Assembly: GCA_050747825.1 (NCBI GenBank)
Contig: JBOGJG010000435.1
Location: 1 to 25,507, forward strand
Direction: 5' to 3'
DNA from: JBOGJG01 sp050747825
GTDB taxonomy: Bacteria > Acidobacteriota > UBA6911 > RPQK01 > JBOGJG01
Length of the DNA stretch: 25,507 bases
Shown: in pieces, positions 6,882 to 13,863 of the stretch
Position numbering within the stretch: the stretch's first letter is position 1
Layout: each line of letters begins with the position of its first letter
Notes under the pieces: model-generated
What the model saw: the letters and a program-made list of their open reading frames with translations, nothing else
What the model was told of the DNA's origin: nothing
The model's database searches: none
Made by a program: the position numbers and the translations under genes

Positions 6882-8113
6882 GACAATTGTGTCCTCAGCC
6901 AGTCGAGTGCAAAGCGGGCGCTGCGCAGCCGGATGGTCTCTCGATCTCCCGAAAACTGCAGCTCCTTGACTCTGCTTGATCCTTCTCGGGTGGAGAGGCC
7001 GATGTAAACTAATCCGACAGGCTTTTTTTCGCTGCCGCCTGAGGGCCCGGCAATCCCTGTCACGGAAAGTCCGATATCGCTCCCAACGCGTCGGCAGATC
7101 CCTGAGGCCAGTTCCTCTGCCACCTCCGCGCTGACCGCGCCGAATTTCTGCAAAGTGGCTGTGTCCACGCCCACAAGCCGTGACTTCAGGTCATTGCTGT
7201 AGCAGACGACACCGCCCAGATAATACTCCGAGCTGCCTGGCGTCCGGGTCACCATCTCTCCAACCAGCCCTCCCGTGCACGACTCGGCGCTGGCCAGTGT
7301 CAGTCCCCGGCTCTTCAGCAGCTTGCCCACGACTTCCTCCAAGCTTTCATTCTGATCGGTAAAAACGGACTCGCCCAGGGTTTCACGGACGCGCTTGACC
7401 AGGTCTGCCAGGTTCTCCTCGGCATTGCGACTCACTGGACTGCACCACTGAAAGGAAAGCTCTATGATCCCGGGAGACGAAAGAATGGTCGTCTCGATTT
7501 CCGGGCAGGACGAATAAATGGGGCTGATCAAGGCGTCTACCTTCGATTCCGCCATGGATGCCACTTTGAGCTGACGGCAGTACTGATGCGCCGTTGGCTT
7601 GCTTTGACGGATGCATGGAAGGACCTGGTTCAGGACCATGGACTCCAGTTCCCGGGGAGGGCCGGGGATGAGGAAAATGAGCCTGTCGTCCCTTTCAAGA
7701 AAAAGCCCGGGAGCGGTGCCCTTCGGGTTGCTCATGATTTCGGCTCCCTGGGGGACCATGGCTTGCCGGCGGGTATTGTCGGTCATTTCCACTCCCAGAC
7801 GCCGATAACGCTGCATCAGTTGCTCGAGAACAGCAGGGTCCGGGATCAGCTCGAGATCGAGCGCCTGCGCCACCACCTCACGCGTGATGTCATCGTTGGT
7901 CGGGCCCAGGCCGCCAGTCATTATCACGATATCGGACGCCGTCAGAGCAGTCAGGAAGGCATCCCGGATTTCATCGGCGTCATCTCCGACCACAAACTTG
8001 CGGGCCACGCGAATCCCGAGGCCGTTCAATTGCGCCGTAATGAACAGGGAATTGGTATCCAGGCGCGACGGAGTCAGTAATTCCGATCCGACGGCGATGA
8101 TTTCTGCCCGCAT
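6878..8113 (-). CDS. cinA: CinA family protein / nicotinamide-nucleotide amidase
   Basis: A 411-residue two-domain protein. Residues 1-170 form the MoCF/COG1058 domain with EIIAVGSELL at the start and MTGGLGPTNDDITREV at 65-80. Residues about 255-411 form the CinA C-terminal (PncC) domain, with ASAESCTGG at 274-282, GGVVCYSNDLK after it, and LSVTGIAGPSGG. The C-terminal domain deamidates NMN to nicotinic acid mononucleotide in pyridine nucleotide salvage; the N-terminal domain in homologues is an ADP-ribose pyrophosphatase. The ATG at 8113 is eight bases after the asparaginase stop, and the stop overlaps thpR, so all three are probably one transcript. Confidence 0.93.
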   Translation of the reverse strand: MRAEIIAVGSELLTPSRLDTNSLFITAQLNGLGIRVARKFVVGDDADEIRDAFLTALTASDIVIMTGGLGPTNDDITREVVAQALDLELIPDPAVLEQLMQRYRRLGVEMTDNTRRQAMVPQGAEIMSNPKGTAPGLFLERDDRLIFLIPGPPRELESMVLNQVLPCIRQSKPTAHQYCRQLKVASMAESKVDALISPIYSSCPEIETTILSSPGIIELSFQWCSPVSRNAEENLADLVKRVRETLGESVFTDQNESLEEVVGKLLKSRGLTLASAESCTGGLVGEMVTRTPGSSEYYLGGVVCYSNDLKSRLVGVDTATLQKFGAVSAEVAEELASGICRRVGSDIGLSVTGIAGPSGGSEKKPVGLVYIGLSTREGSSRVKELQFSGDRETIRLRSARFALDWLRTQLS

Positions 8114-8121
8114 GAGATCGC

Positions 8122-9171
8122 TTACTCTTTCTTCTTGAACAGATAAGCGGAATCATGAAGCCGGGCGGACGTGCCGTCATGCACGGCATACTCGCCCCCG
8201 CTCCACATAGAGGCGCCTCCAAATTCGCCCTTCTTATTGAGGGCGTAAAACTTCACATCGAAGTTGGGATGTCCATCTTCGTCCAGAAGATAGGGCTCAG
8301 TGGTGTTCCTGGCGATACGCTCCAGAACTCTCAGCGTTGATTCTTCCGGCGACAGACCCTGGCGCATGAATTCGACGGCCATGAAACTGGCGCAGGTCTT
8401 CAGATTGGCTTCACCGCGGCCGGTGCTACCGCAGGCGCCTACCTCATTGTCCACATAGAGCCCGGCGCCGATAATTGGCGAGTCTCCGACCCGGCCCGGA
8501 ATCTTGTAGGCCAACCCGCTGGTGGTGGTTACGCCTGAGATTTCGCCCTTTTCGTTGAGGGCATTGCAATTGATCGTGCCCTGATGGCGTAAAATCCGCC
8601 CGGCCTGCGCGCACTCGCTTTTGGCCATGGACCTGGGCAGCCGGTCGACTGGATCAATCCAGTCATCTTCGGGACTGAGCTCGCGCTTCCACTTCAACCA
8701 TTTCTCTCGGGCCGAATCGGTGAGCAGGTCCTGTTTTTGAAACCCCATGGCCAGAGCGAACTTGAGAGCGCCTTCTCCCACCAGGAGGACGTGATCGGTC
8801 CGCTCCATCACCAGCTTGGCCACGCGCGAGGCGTACATGATGCCCTCCAGCGCCGCCACAGCCCCGGCGCCGTTGGTGGGGCCGTGCATCACCGAGGAGT
8901 CCAGTTGCACCACGCCGTCTGCATTGGGAAGTCCGCCGTAGCCGACGGAATCCTCTTCCGGATCGGCTTCAACCAGATTGACGCCCGCAATTACGGCATC
9001 CAGCGTATCGCCCCCCTGCCGGATGACCTCCATTGCCTTCTCCAGCGCTTTCAGACCATTGGCGCTGGAAACGACTACGGGCGGGCCGGCGGCCTGCACC
9101 TGCACAGACTGAGCTGCAAATGTTCCAATTGCTGTCCCCGTTGAACTCTGAATAAACTGTCGTCGGTTCAT
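8122..9171 (-). CDS. Tat-exported N4-(beta-N-acetylglucosaminyl)-L-asparaginase family Ntn hydrolase
   Basis: A 349-residue Ntn-hydrolase of the glycosylasparaginase / isoaspartyl peptidase family. The start MNRRQFIQSS has a twin-arginine pattern, followed by a hydrophobic stretch and a VQA-A site near residue 28, so export by Tat is likely. The expected autocleavage nucleophile is T199 in HQGTINCNAL, and the substrate-binding segment GRVGDSPIIGAG is at 226-237. Glycosylasparaginases cleave the GlcNAc-Asn bond of glycoprotein remnants, so the likely role is scavenging in the periplasm. A -10-like TATACT lies six bases before the ATG at 9171 and no ribosome site is visible. The gene sits between pgpA and cinA. 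Confidence 0.85.
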   Translation of the reverse strand: MNRRQFIQSSTGTAIGTFAAQSVQVQAAGPPVVVSSANGLKALEKAMEVIRQGGDTLDAVIAGVNLVEADPEEDSVGYGGLPNADGVVQLDSSVMHGPTNGAGAVAALEGIMYASRVAKLVMERTDHVLLVGEGALKFALAMGFQKQDLLTDSAREKWLKWKRELSPEDDWIDPVDRLPRSMAKSECAQAGRILRHQGTINCNALNEKGEISGVTTTSGLAYKIPGRVGDSPIIGAGLYVDNEVGACGSTGRGEANLKTCASFMAVEFMRQGLSPEESTLRVLERIARNTTEPYLLDEDGHPNFDVKFYALNKKGEFGGASMWSGGEYAVHDGTSARLHDSAYLFKKKE

Positions 9172-9175
9172 TCGG

Positions 9176-9187
9176 CCAGTATACTGG
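9176..9187 (-). promoter_or_regulatory. 12-bp palindrome with -10-like TATACT before the asparaginase gene
   Basis: CCAGTATACTGG is a perfect palindrome four bases upstream of the asparaginase ATG (9171). On the minus strand it contains TATACT, followed by GGCCGA and then ATG. If TATACT is the -10 box, transcription would begin at or next to the start codon. The palindrome could also be a repressor site. No convincing -35 box is seen at 16-18 bp. Confidence 0.35.
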
Positions 9188-9200
9188 TAATTGATTGTCC

Positions 9201-9243
9201 GCTTTGCTCAGCAATCCGACCAGCGGGGGTCAGGGCCCGCTCC
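9201..9243 (-). repeat. Second copy of a dispersed intergenic repeat
   Basis: Read on the minus strand, this stretch begins GGAGCGGGCCCTGACCCC, continues CGCTGGTC and ends TTGCTGAGCAAAGC. The right half of the element at 2241-2286 shows the same order of blocks, with small differences. It fills the 78-bp gap between pgpA and the asparaginase gene. Two related copies in unrelated gaps suggest a genome-wide REP-like family. Confidence 0.45.
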
Positions 9244-9249
9244 TTACTA

Positions 9250-9711
9250 CTAAGCACCAAAAGCCTGTGTCACTATCCACAACAGCGTTCCGGCATAAAG
9301 GCCGGCCACCAGGTCGTCGGCCACGATCCCGAAGCCGCCGGGCAGGGATTCAAAACGACGGGCGGGGAAGGGCTTGACCACATCGAAGGCGCGAAAAAGA
9401 AAGAATCCCACAGTCAGTGAGAAGGCGCTCACCGGGACAAACAGGAGGCAGAGCATCTGTCCCGCCACCTCATCAATGACCACCGAAGCCGGGTCAGGAT
9501 CGTTGTCCCAGGCGGACACGCTGGTCGCACAGAACACGCCCAGAACGGTCAACACAAGAAAAATAACCCAGGGGAGAAGCGTCACTGACGGGAAAAGTTT
9601 GGAGAGCGCAAGGACGAGGAAAACACCTTCCAGCGATCCCCAGGTCCCGGGCGCCAGGGGCAGATATCCCACTCCCAGGCCGGTCACCAGCGCGCGCGCA
9701 ATGAGAACCAA
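9250..9711 (-). CDS. pgpA: Phosphatidylglycerophosphatase A
   Basis: A 153-residue inner-membrane PgpA-family phosphatase that removes the phosphate from phosphatidylglycerophosphate to make phosphatidylglycerol. Family motifs are GLGVGYLPLAPGTWGSLEG near the N-terminus, DPASVVIDEVAGQML in the middle and FRAFDVVKPFPARRFE with GGFGIVADDLVAG near the end; three or four hydrophobic segments lie between. The start is TTG at 9711, supported by GAGGAG four to five bases upstream, which overlaps the end of yacG; no in-frame ATG fits the family N-terminus. It is the last gene of the rimO-yacG-pgpA group, with one base between the yacG stop and its start. Confidence 0.9.
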   Translation of the reverse strand: MVLIARALVTGLGVGYLPLAPGTWGSLEGVFLVLALSKLFPSVTLLPWVIFLVLTVLGVFCATSVSAWDNDPDPASVVIDEVAGQMLCLLFVPVSAFSLTVGFFLFRAFDVVKPFPARRFESLPGGFGIVADDLVAGLYAGTLLWIVTQAFGA

Positions 9712-9712
9712 T

Positions 9713-9904
9713 TCACTCCTCGCTTTCGGCGTCTTCTTCTTCCTTCTTGTCAGTGTCGGCCGGCGGCCCCGGAATTCGGTAATTTTCAGTGGCCCAGCGG
9801 CCCAAGTCGATCAGCCGGCAGCGCTCGCTGCAAAATGGAAAGTAAGCGTCTTTTTTCTTAACGATAGTCCCGCAGGTAGGGCAGCGCGGTCTTATCCTCT
9901 TCAT
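9713..9904 (-). CDS. yacG: YacG-type zinc-binding protein (DNA gyrase inhibitor family)
   Basis: A 63-residue protein with the YacG zinc site: C8-x2-C11 (RCPTCGTIV) and C25-x3-C29 (PFCSERCRLIDLGRW), followed by the conserved WATENYRIPG segment. In E. coli YacG binds GyrB and inhibits DNA gyrase. The C-terminus is a run of acidic residues (KEEEDAESEE) beyond the usual core. The ATG at 9904 is two bases after the rimO stop, and the stop is one base before the pgpA start, so this is a compact operon. Confidence 0.9.
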   Translation of the reverse strand: MKRIRPRCPTCGTIVKKKDAYFPFCSERCRLIDLGRWATENYRIPGPPADTDKKEEEDAESEE

Positions 9905-9906
9905 TC

Positions 9907-11241
9907 TTAAACGTTCAGTGACCCCACCAGATCGTATTCATGGGCTTCGGTGATCTTCACCGGCAGAATTTCTCCGGGACAGGTATTCTCTGTTACGCCG
10001 TCATTCAGGTAAACAACGCCATCAATATCCGGGGCCTGGCTGGACAGGCGGCCTTCCCATAGAAGATCGCTTTCCTTGGCCGGCCCCTCGATGAGCACGG
10101 GAAAATTTTTCCCGATCAGGCTTCGATTCTTGCGGCGCGAGATCCGCGACTGTAGTTTCATGATTTCCCTCTGGCGGAACTTCTTGATCTTCTCAGCGAC
10201 TTTTCCATTGAGTTGGTGCGAAGCCGCATCCTCTTCGTCGGAATAGATAAAGACACCCAGCCGATCGAACTCAGCGTCTTTCACGAAAGAGACCAGTTCC
10301 TGGAAATCCTCTTCGGTCTCACCCGGGAATCCGACAATCATAGTCGTCCGGATGCTCACCCCGGGAATGCGCGTGCGGATGCGCTCGATCAGATTGGTGA
10401 GCGAGCGCCGGTTACCGCCCCGCTTCATCCTTTTGAGCACTTCACGCGAGGCGTGCTGGAGCGGCATATCGACGTACTTGCAGGCTTTCGGGCTGTCAGC
10501 GATCGCTCTGAGCAAATCATCGTAGACGGCATTGGGGTAGGCGTACAGGAACCGGATCCACTCCAGCCCCTCAACCTCATCCAGGCGGCGGATCAGGTCA
10601 GCCAGTCCACGGCGGTTTCCCAGATCCCAGCCGTACATCGTTGTGTCCTGCCCAACCAGGTTCAGCTCCTTGACTCCTCGCCCGGCCAGCCGGCGGGCCT
10701 CGGCGATTATGGAATTCACAGGCCTGCTGCGAAAACTTCCCCGCATTTTCGGGATGACGCAAAAGGTGCAGGGGTGATCACAGCCTTCGGCAATTTTGAT
10801 GTAGGCGCTGTGCCTGGGCGTGGTCAGAACTCGCGGATCTTTATCCGTGTAAAGGTAAAGCTCGCGAGACTCATATTGGGGCGGCTCGCTGAATTCCTGG
10901 CTGCACAGCTTGAGGATACTGGAGATTTCATTTGTGCCGATCACCGCGTCTACTTCCGGAATCTGGGCCTGGATCTGGGCGCGATAGCGCTCGACCAGGC
11001 AGCCGGCCACGATCAGGCGCCGGCAGTTGCCGCTCACCTTCTGCTGCGCCATTTCCAGGATCGTGTCCACCGATTCCTGCTTGGCGCTCTCGATGAACCC
11101 ACAGGTATTGACAACGATGACCTCCGCCTCCTGCTGAGAGGCTGTTATTTCAAATCCGTCCCGGGAGAGCATGCCCATCATGACCTCACTGTCCACCAGA
11201 TTCTTAGGGCACCCCAGGCTGACAAATCCGACCTTAGGCAT
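9907..11241 (-). CDS. rimO: Ribosomal protein S12 methylthiotransferase RimO
   Basis: A 444-residue radical SAM methylthiotransferase that adds a methylthio group to an aspartate of ribosomal protein S12. The UPF0004 domain starts KVGFVSLGCPKNLVDSE, with cluster cysteines C11, C47 (NTCGF) and C81 (AGCLVERY). The radical SAM CxxxCxxC is C154, C158, C161 in GCDHPCTFCVIPKMRG. A TRAM domain forms the C-terminus. I start it at ATG 11241, where homologues begin; the frame continues 15 codons further to a TTG at 11286 without support. A consensus TATAAT is at 11256-11251, nine bases before the ATG. First gene of the rimO-yacG-pgpA operon. Confidence 0.94.
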   Translation of the reverse strand: MPKVGFVSLGCPKNLVDSEVMMGMLSRDGFEITASQQEAEVIVVNTCGFIESAKQESVDTILEMAQQKVSGNCRRLIVAGCLVERYRAQIQAQIPEVDAVIGTNEISSILKLCSQEFSEPPQYESRELYLYTDKDPRVLTTPRHSAYIKIAEGCDHPCTFCVIPKMRGSFRSRPVNSIIAEARRLAGRGVKELNLVGQDTTMYGWDLGNRRGLADLIRRLDEVEGLEWIRFLYAYPNAVYDDLLRAIADSPKACKYVDMPLQHASREVLKRMKRGGNRRSLTNLIERIRTRIPGVSIRTTMIVGFPGETEEDFQELVSFVKDAEFDRLGVFIYSDEEDAASHQLNGKVAEKIKKFRQREIMKLQSRISRRKNRSLIGKNFPVLIEGPAKESDLLWEGRLSSQAPDIDGVVYLNDGVTENTCPGEILPVKITEAHEYDLVGSLNV

Positions 11242-11250
11242 AAGCGTGCC

Positions 11251-11256
11251 ATTATA
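11251..11256 (-). promoter_or_regulatory. Consensus -10 box directly upstream of rimO
   Basis: TATAAT on the minus strand is a perfect -10 hexamer, nine bases before the rimO ATG. With the usual 6-8 base spacing, the transcript would start within a few bases of the ATG, so there would be almost no leader. No Shine-Dalgarno sequence is present. The -35 region is weak (TTTCAA at a 16-bp spacing). Confidence 0.45.
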
Positions 11257-11379
11257 CAGAAGTCGGGTGGCTTTGAAATTCCACAAGGATAATGAACTGG
11301 CAGAGCGGATACGGTCGGCGGCTGGATTTCTCGATCGGTCCCAGAGCGATCAGGGAGACGTCACGCTGCCCGACTGCAA

Positions 11380-11878
11380 CTAAAACTCTCCTCCCAGGCA
11401 GTTCTGCACCAGATTTTCGAGCGCGGGCGGGGCCAGCGACTGGATGGAGGTTATAGGCTCAGGTTCCTTCTCCAGAATGGCGCCGACGACGCTGAGCGCG
11501 CTCTTCCCCCTTTTTGCCCGTCGCCATTTTGTACAGCAAGGCGCCGAAGGCGAAGATGTCCGAGCGGGCGTCGGCCCTCCTTGCCTTCCACCTGTTCGGG
11601 GGATATGTACTGGAATTGTGCCCACGAGGGTCCCGGCCTGGGTCAGCGGACTGGCCGGACTGGGGCTGGTGGCGGTGACCCCGGCGCTAAAGCTGGGCGG
11701 AGCGCCCGCACCCCCGCCCCCGCTCCCAGGCAACAAGGCTTAGCCAGGCCGAAATCCACCAGCTTGGCGCCGGACTTGGTGAGAATCACGTTGGCCGGCT
11801 TCAGGTCGCGATGTACGATGCCCTGGCGGTGGGTGCGGTCCAGGGTCTCGCCTTCCTTTTCGAGAAAACCTCGATTTT
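11380..11878 (-). pseudogene. Relic of a Hanks-type Ser/Thr protein kinase
   Basis: Pieces of a kinase catalytic domain follow each other in order on the minus strand but in changing frames. The pieces are EGETL then DRTHRQGIVHRDLKPANVIL and KLVDFGLAK (11864-11740), PLTQAGTLVGT (about 11660-11620), FQYISPEQVEGK (about 11615-11580), ADARSDIFAFGALLYKMATG (about 11575-11515), and KSALSVVGAILEKEPEP then LAPPALENLVQNCL (11505-11385). At least four one-base shifts are needed to join them, some at G runs. EGETL sits directly beside DRTHRQG, although about 25-30 residues normally separate them, so there is also an internal deletion. The N-terminal lobe and everything after NCL are missing. The catalytic HRD and DFG motifs survive, but no functional kinase can be made. 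Confidence 0.8.
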
Positions 11879-12361
11879 ACAAGTACTTACGTCCTCAATT
11901 CTCAACAGGAGACTTCGAGTAATCAATTGATTTTATTCGACTTATAATTGGACACCAGTGGATAGACTAATATACAATTGAATATCCCATTGATGTGTCA
12001 ACTGCATTCGGGGATTCGGAGAGACCGAGAGTTGACGCTCGACCTCGAATGCCACCACGCTCAAAAAAATCCGTCAACTTTGTTCGATACTTTCTGAAGG
12101 AGCCCGTTTCGATGCCCACTCATTGTGTTGGTCGATCGCGTAAACCAAACGAAACTCGGGTAAACCGGAAAGAGCGGAGAGAATATCAATAGTGGTCTGG
12201 GTAAACGCCGGAAAAGGATGTCGGCTCCGGGACTTATTGAGAGGTAAAAAAAATCTTTGGCTTGAATTTTCGAGGATTCTTGGTCAGAATGACCTCATTT
12301 ACCTGAAAAATCAAAGCTTAACCTTGATTTTTCAAGGGAAATAATTGGAGGGTCGGGCTGG
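11879..12361. other. AT-rich non-coding stretch before the DUF4143 ATPase gene
   Basis: About 480 bases without a supported gene. The part from 11880 to 11990 is visibly AT-richer than the surroundings and holds several CAATTG words. A 65-codon frame at 11995-12192 (plus) has no recognisable motif or good ribosome site. The composition change between the kinase relic and the ATPase gene is consistent with the edge of an inserted segment. A strong hairpin at 12304-12334 is listed separately. Confidence 0.5.
12304..12334 (+). promoter_or_regulatory. Perfect 11-bp inverted repeat upstream of the ATPase gene
   Basis: TGAAAAATCAA (12304-12314) and TTGATTTTTCA (12324-12334) are exact reverse complements around a 9-nt spacer. 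The repeat ends 13 bases before the GGAGGG ribosome site of the ATPase gene. It could be an operator for that gene or, because the right arm is T-rich, a terminator for transcripts coming from the left. Position alone does not decide between these. Confidence 0.5.
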
Positions 12362-13540
12362 ATGCTGAGAGACATGAGGGTAAAACGAACGAAACACCGG
12401 AAGCACGTACTGCGGCTCCTTCGGACCTTTCCCGTGGTCGGCATCGTCGGAGCGCGACAGGTCGGCAAAACGACCCTGGCCCGAACGATCGTATCGGAGT
12501 ACAACGGCCCCACGCACGTTTTCGACCTCGAGGATCCTGCCGACCGGGCGCGACTCGTGGATCCCGGTTTAGCACTGCGTGACCTGACGGGTCTCGTCGT
12601 CATCGACGAAGTCCAACTCGAGCCGACGCTCTTCCCCTTGTTGCGCGTCCTCGCTGATCGCCAGGAACGACGCGCGAGCTTCCTAGTCCTCGGGAGTGCC
12701 TCCCCGTCTTTGGTTCGTGACAGCGCGGAGTCGTTGGTCGGCCGCATCGCTTATCATCGCATGAGCGGGTTTGATCTGGACGAGGTGGGTGTGGACCGAT
12801 GGGAATCACTCTGGATTCGCGGCGGCTTTCCGCGCTCCTTTCTCGCGGACTCCGAGGGGAAGAGTGCGGAGTGGCGACGCCAATTCATCGACACGTTCTT
12901 GCATCGGGACCTCCCGCAGTTGGGAATTCGGACTTCACCCGCCACCCTGCGGCGGTTCTGGACCATGCTCGCGCACTACCACGCCCAGACGTGGAACACC
13001 TCCGAGTTTGCACGTTCGTTCGGCGTATCGGACATGACGGTGCGAAACTACCTGGATTTGTTGACTTCAACGTACGTCGTGCTTCAGCTTCAGCCTTGGC
13101 ATGAGAACATCCGGAAACGGCAGGTGAAGTCACCGAAAATCTACATCGAAGACTCCGGTTTTTTGCACACCCTCCTCGGACTGGAGACCAGGGTCGAAAT
13201 CGAGCGCCACCCCAAACTGGGCGCCTCCTGGGAAGGTTTCGCGCTGCGACAGGTCGTCTTGCGAGTGGGCGCACGACCCGAGGAATGCCACTTCTGGGCG
13301 ACCCATGCCGGCGCGGAGCTGGATCTTCTCGTAGTCCGGGGTAATCGTCGATTGGGATTCGAATTCAAGCGAACGGAAGCTCCGACTACCTCCAAGTCGA
13401 TGCATTCGGCCCTCCAGGACCTCTCTCTCGAGCATCTCGATGTGGTGCACGCCGGCGAGCATACGTTTCGGCTTACGGAGCGTATCCGAGCGGTCGCGCT
13501 GCGGCGCCTTTTGGCGGACATCGAGCCGCTCCCCGACTGA
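12362..13540 (+). CDS. AAA-family ATPase with DUF4143 C-terminal domain
   Basis: A 392-residue protein of the common AAA_14 + DUF4143 family. The Walker A motif is GARQVGKTT at 30-38 and Walker B VVIDEVQ at 79-85. After these, GSASPSL near 111 fits the sensor 1 position. Residues about 175-345 match the DUF4143 layout, with a winged-helix-like stretch (FARSFGVSDMTVRNYLDLL) and YIEDSGFLHTLLG. The tail has a PD-(D/E)XK-like pattern: E291, E319/D321 in GAELDLL and EFK at 334-336. Function is unknown for the family, which is patchily distributed and often mobile. GGAGGG lies nine bases before the ATG at 12362. Codon use (many CGA, CTC, TCG) looks different from the neighbouring genes, suggesting transfer. 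Confidence 0.88.
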   Translation: MLRDMRVKRTKHRKHVLRLLRTFPVVGIVGARQVGKTTLARTIVSEYNGPTHVFDLEDPADRARLVDPGLALRDLTGLVVIDEVQLEPTLFPLLRVLADRQERRASFLVLGSASPSLVRDSAESLVGRIAYHRMSGFDLDEVGVDRWESLWIRGGFPRSFLADSEGKSAEWRRQFIDTFLHRDLPQLGIRTSPATLRRFWTMLAHYHAQTWNTSEFARSFGVSDMTVRNYLDLLTSTYVVLQLQPWHENIRKRQVKSPKIYIEDSGFLHTLLGLETRVEIERHPKLGASWEGFALRQVVLRVGARPEECHFWATHAGAELDLLVVRGNRRLGFEFKRTEAPTTSKSMHSALQDLSLEHLDVVHAGEHTFRLTERIRAVALRRLLADIEPLPD

Positions 13541-13609
13541 GTCGATCCCATCGAAAGCCGCGCGTTCTTCTAATCACTTGTCCTCGATGCGGCTGCCGGA
13601 TGGAAATCC
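13541..13609. other. Short non-coding gap
   Basis: Seventy bases between the ATPase stop and the dehydratase relic. I see no gene, strong stem or repeat here. Confidence 0.4.
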
Positions 13610-13811
13610 TTAATTTGTTAGGACGGTCACACTGGCTTCCTCGATTTCAGGGCGCGCCGGGCCCAGACCAGTCAAACGGGATATGCTTACTGGACTGGAC
13701 CAGCCCAGCTCCACTGAAGGCCGAACGAGCCGGCATTGGTGTGCATCTTTAAAAACAGCCATTGCGGCTTGACGAGGAACATCTCCAGCTTCGTAATCTT
13801 CAGATCGTCCT
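13610..13811 (-). pseudogene. Relic of an enolase-superfamily sugar-acid dehydratase (N-terminal fragment)
   Basis: On the minus strand from 13803 the frame reads LKITKLEMFLVKPQWLFLKM followed by HTNAG, then stops at TAA 13689. This closely resembles the beginning of galactonate/gluconate dehydratase-like members of the mandelate racemase family, which start MKIT-x-(I/L)E-x-FLV-x-PRW-x-F-x-K-x-HT-(D)-x-G. The start codon has become CTG, with AGGA a few bases upstream. The remaining 350 or so codons and all metal-ligand and catalytic residues are gone. A second frame to 13610 (ending EIEEASVTVLTN) may be the old C-terminus, but I cannot show this. The gene points away from the lactonase, so the pair once shared a divergent promoter. 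Confidence 0.5.
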
Positions 13812-13863
13812 AGTTGAGAATGATTCTGATGCCATGCGCACTTCATATCAAGGAGATTCGAGG

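Noticed and set aside
10213..11292. 359-codon plus-strand frame over rimO
   Set aside because: It is antisense to a complete rimO with all cluster cysteines; the frame arises from codon bias.
11995..12192. 65-codon plus-strand frame
   Set aside because: No ribosome site, no motif and basic low-information sequence, so it is probably chance.
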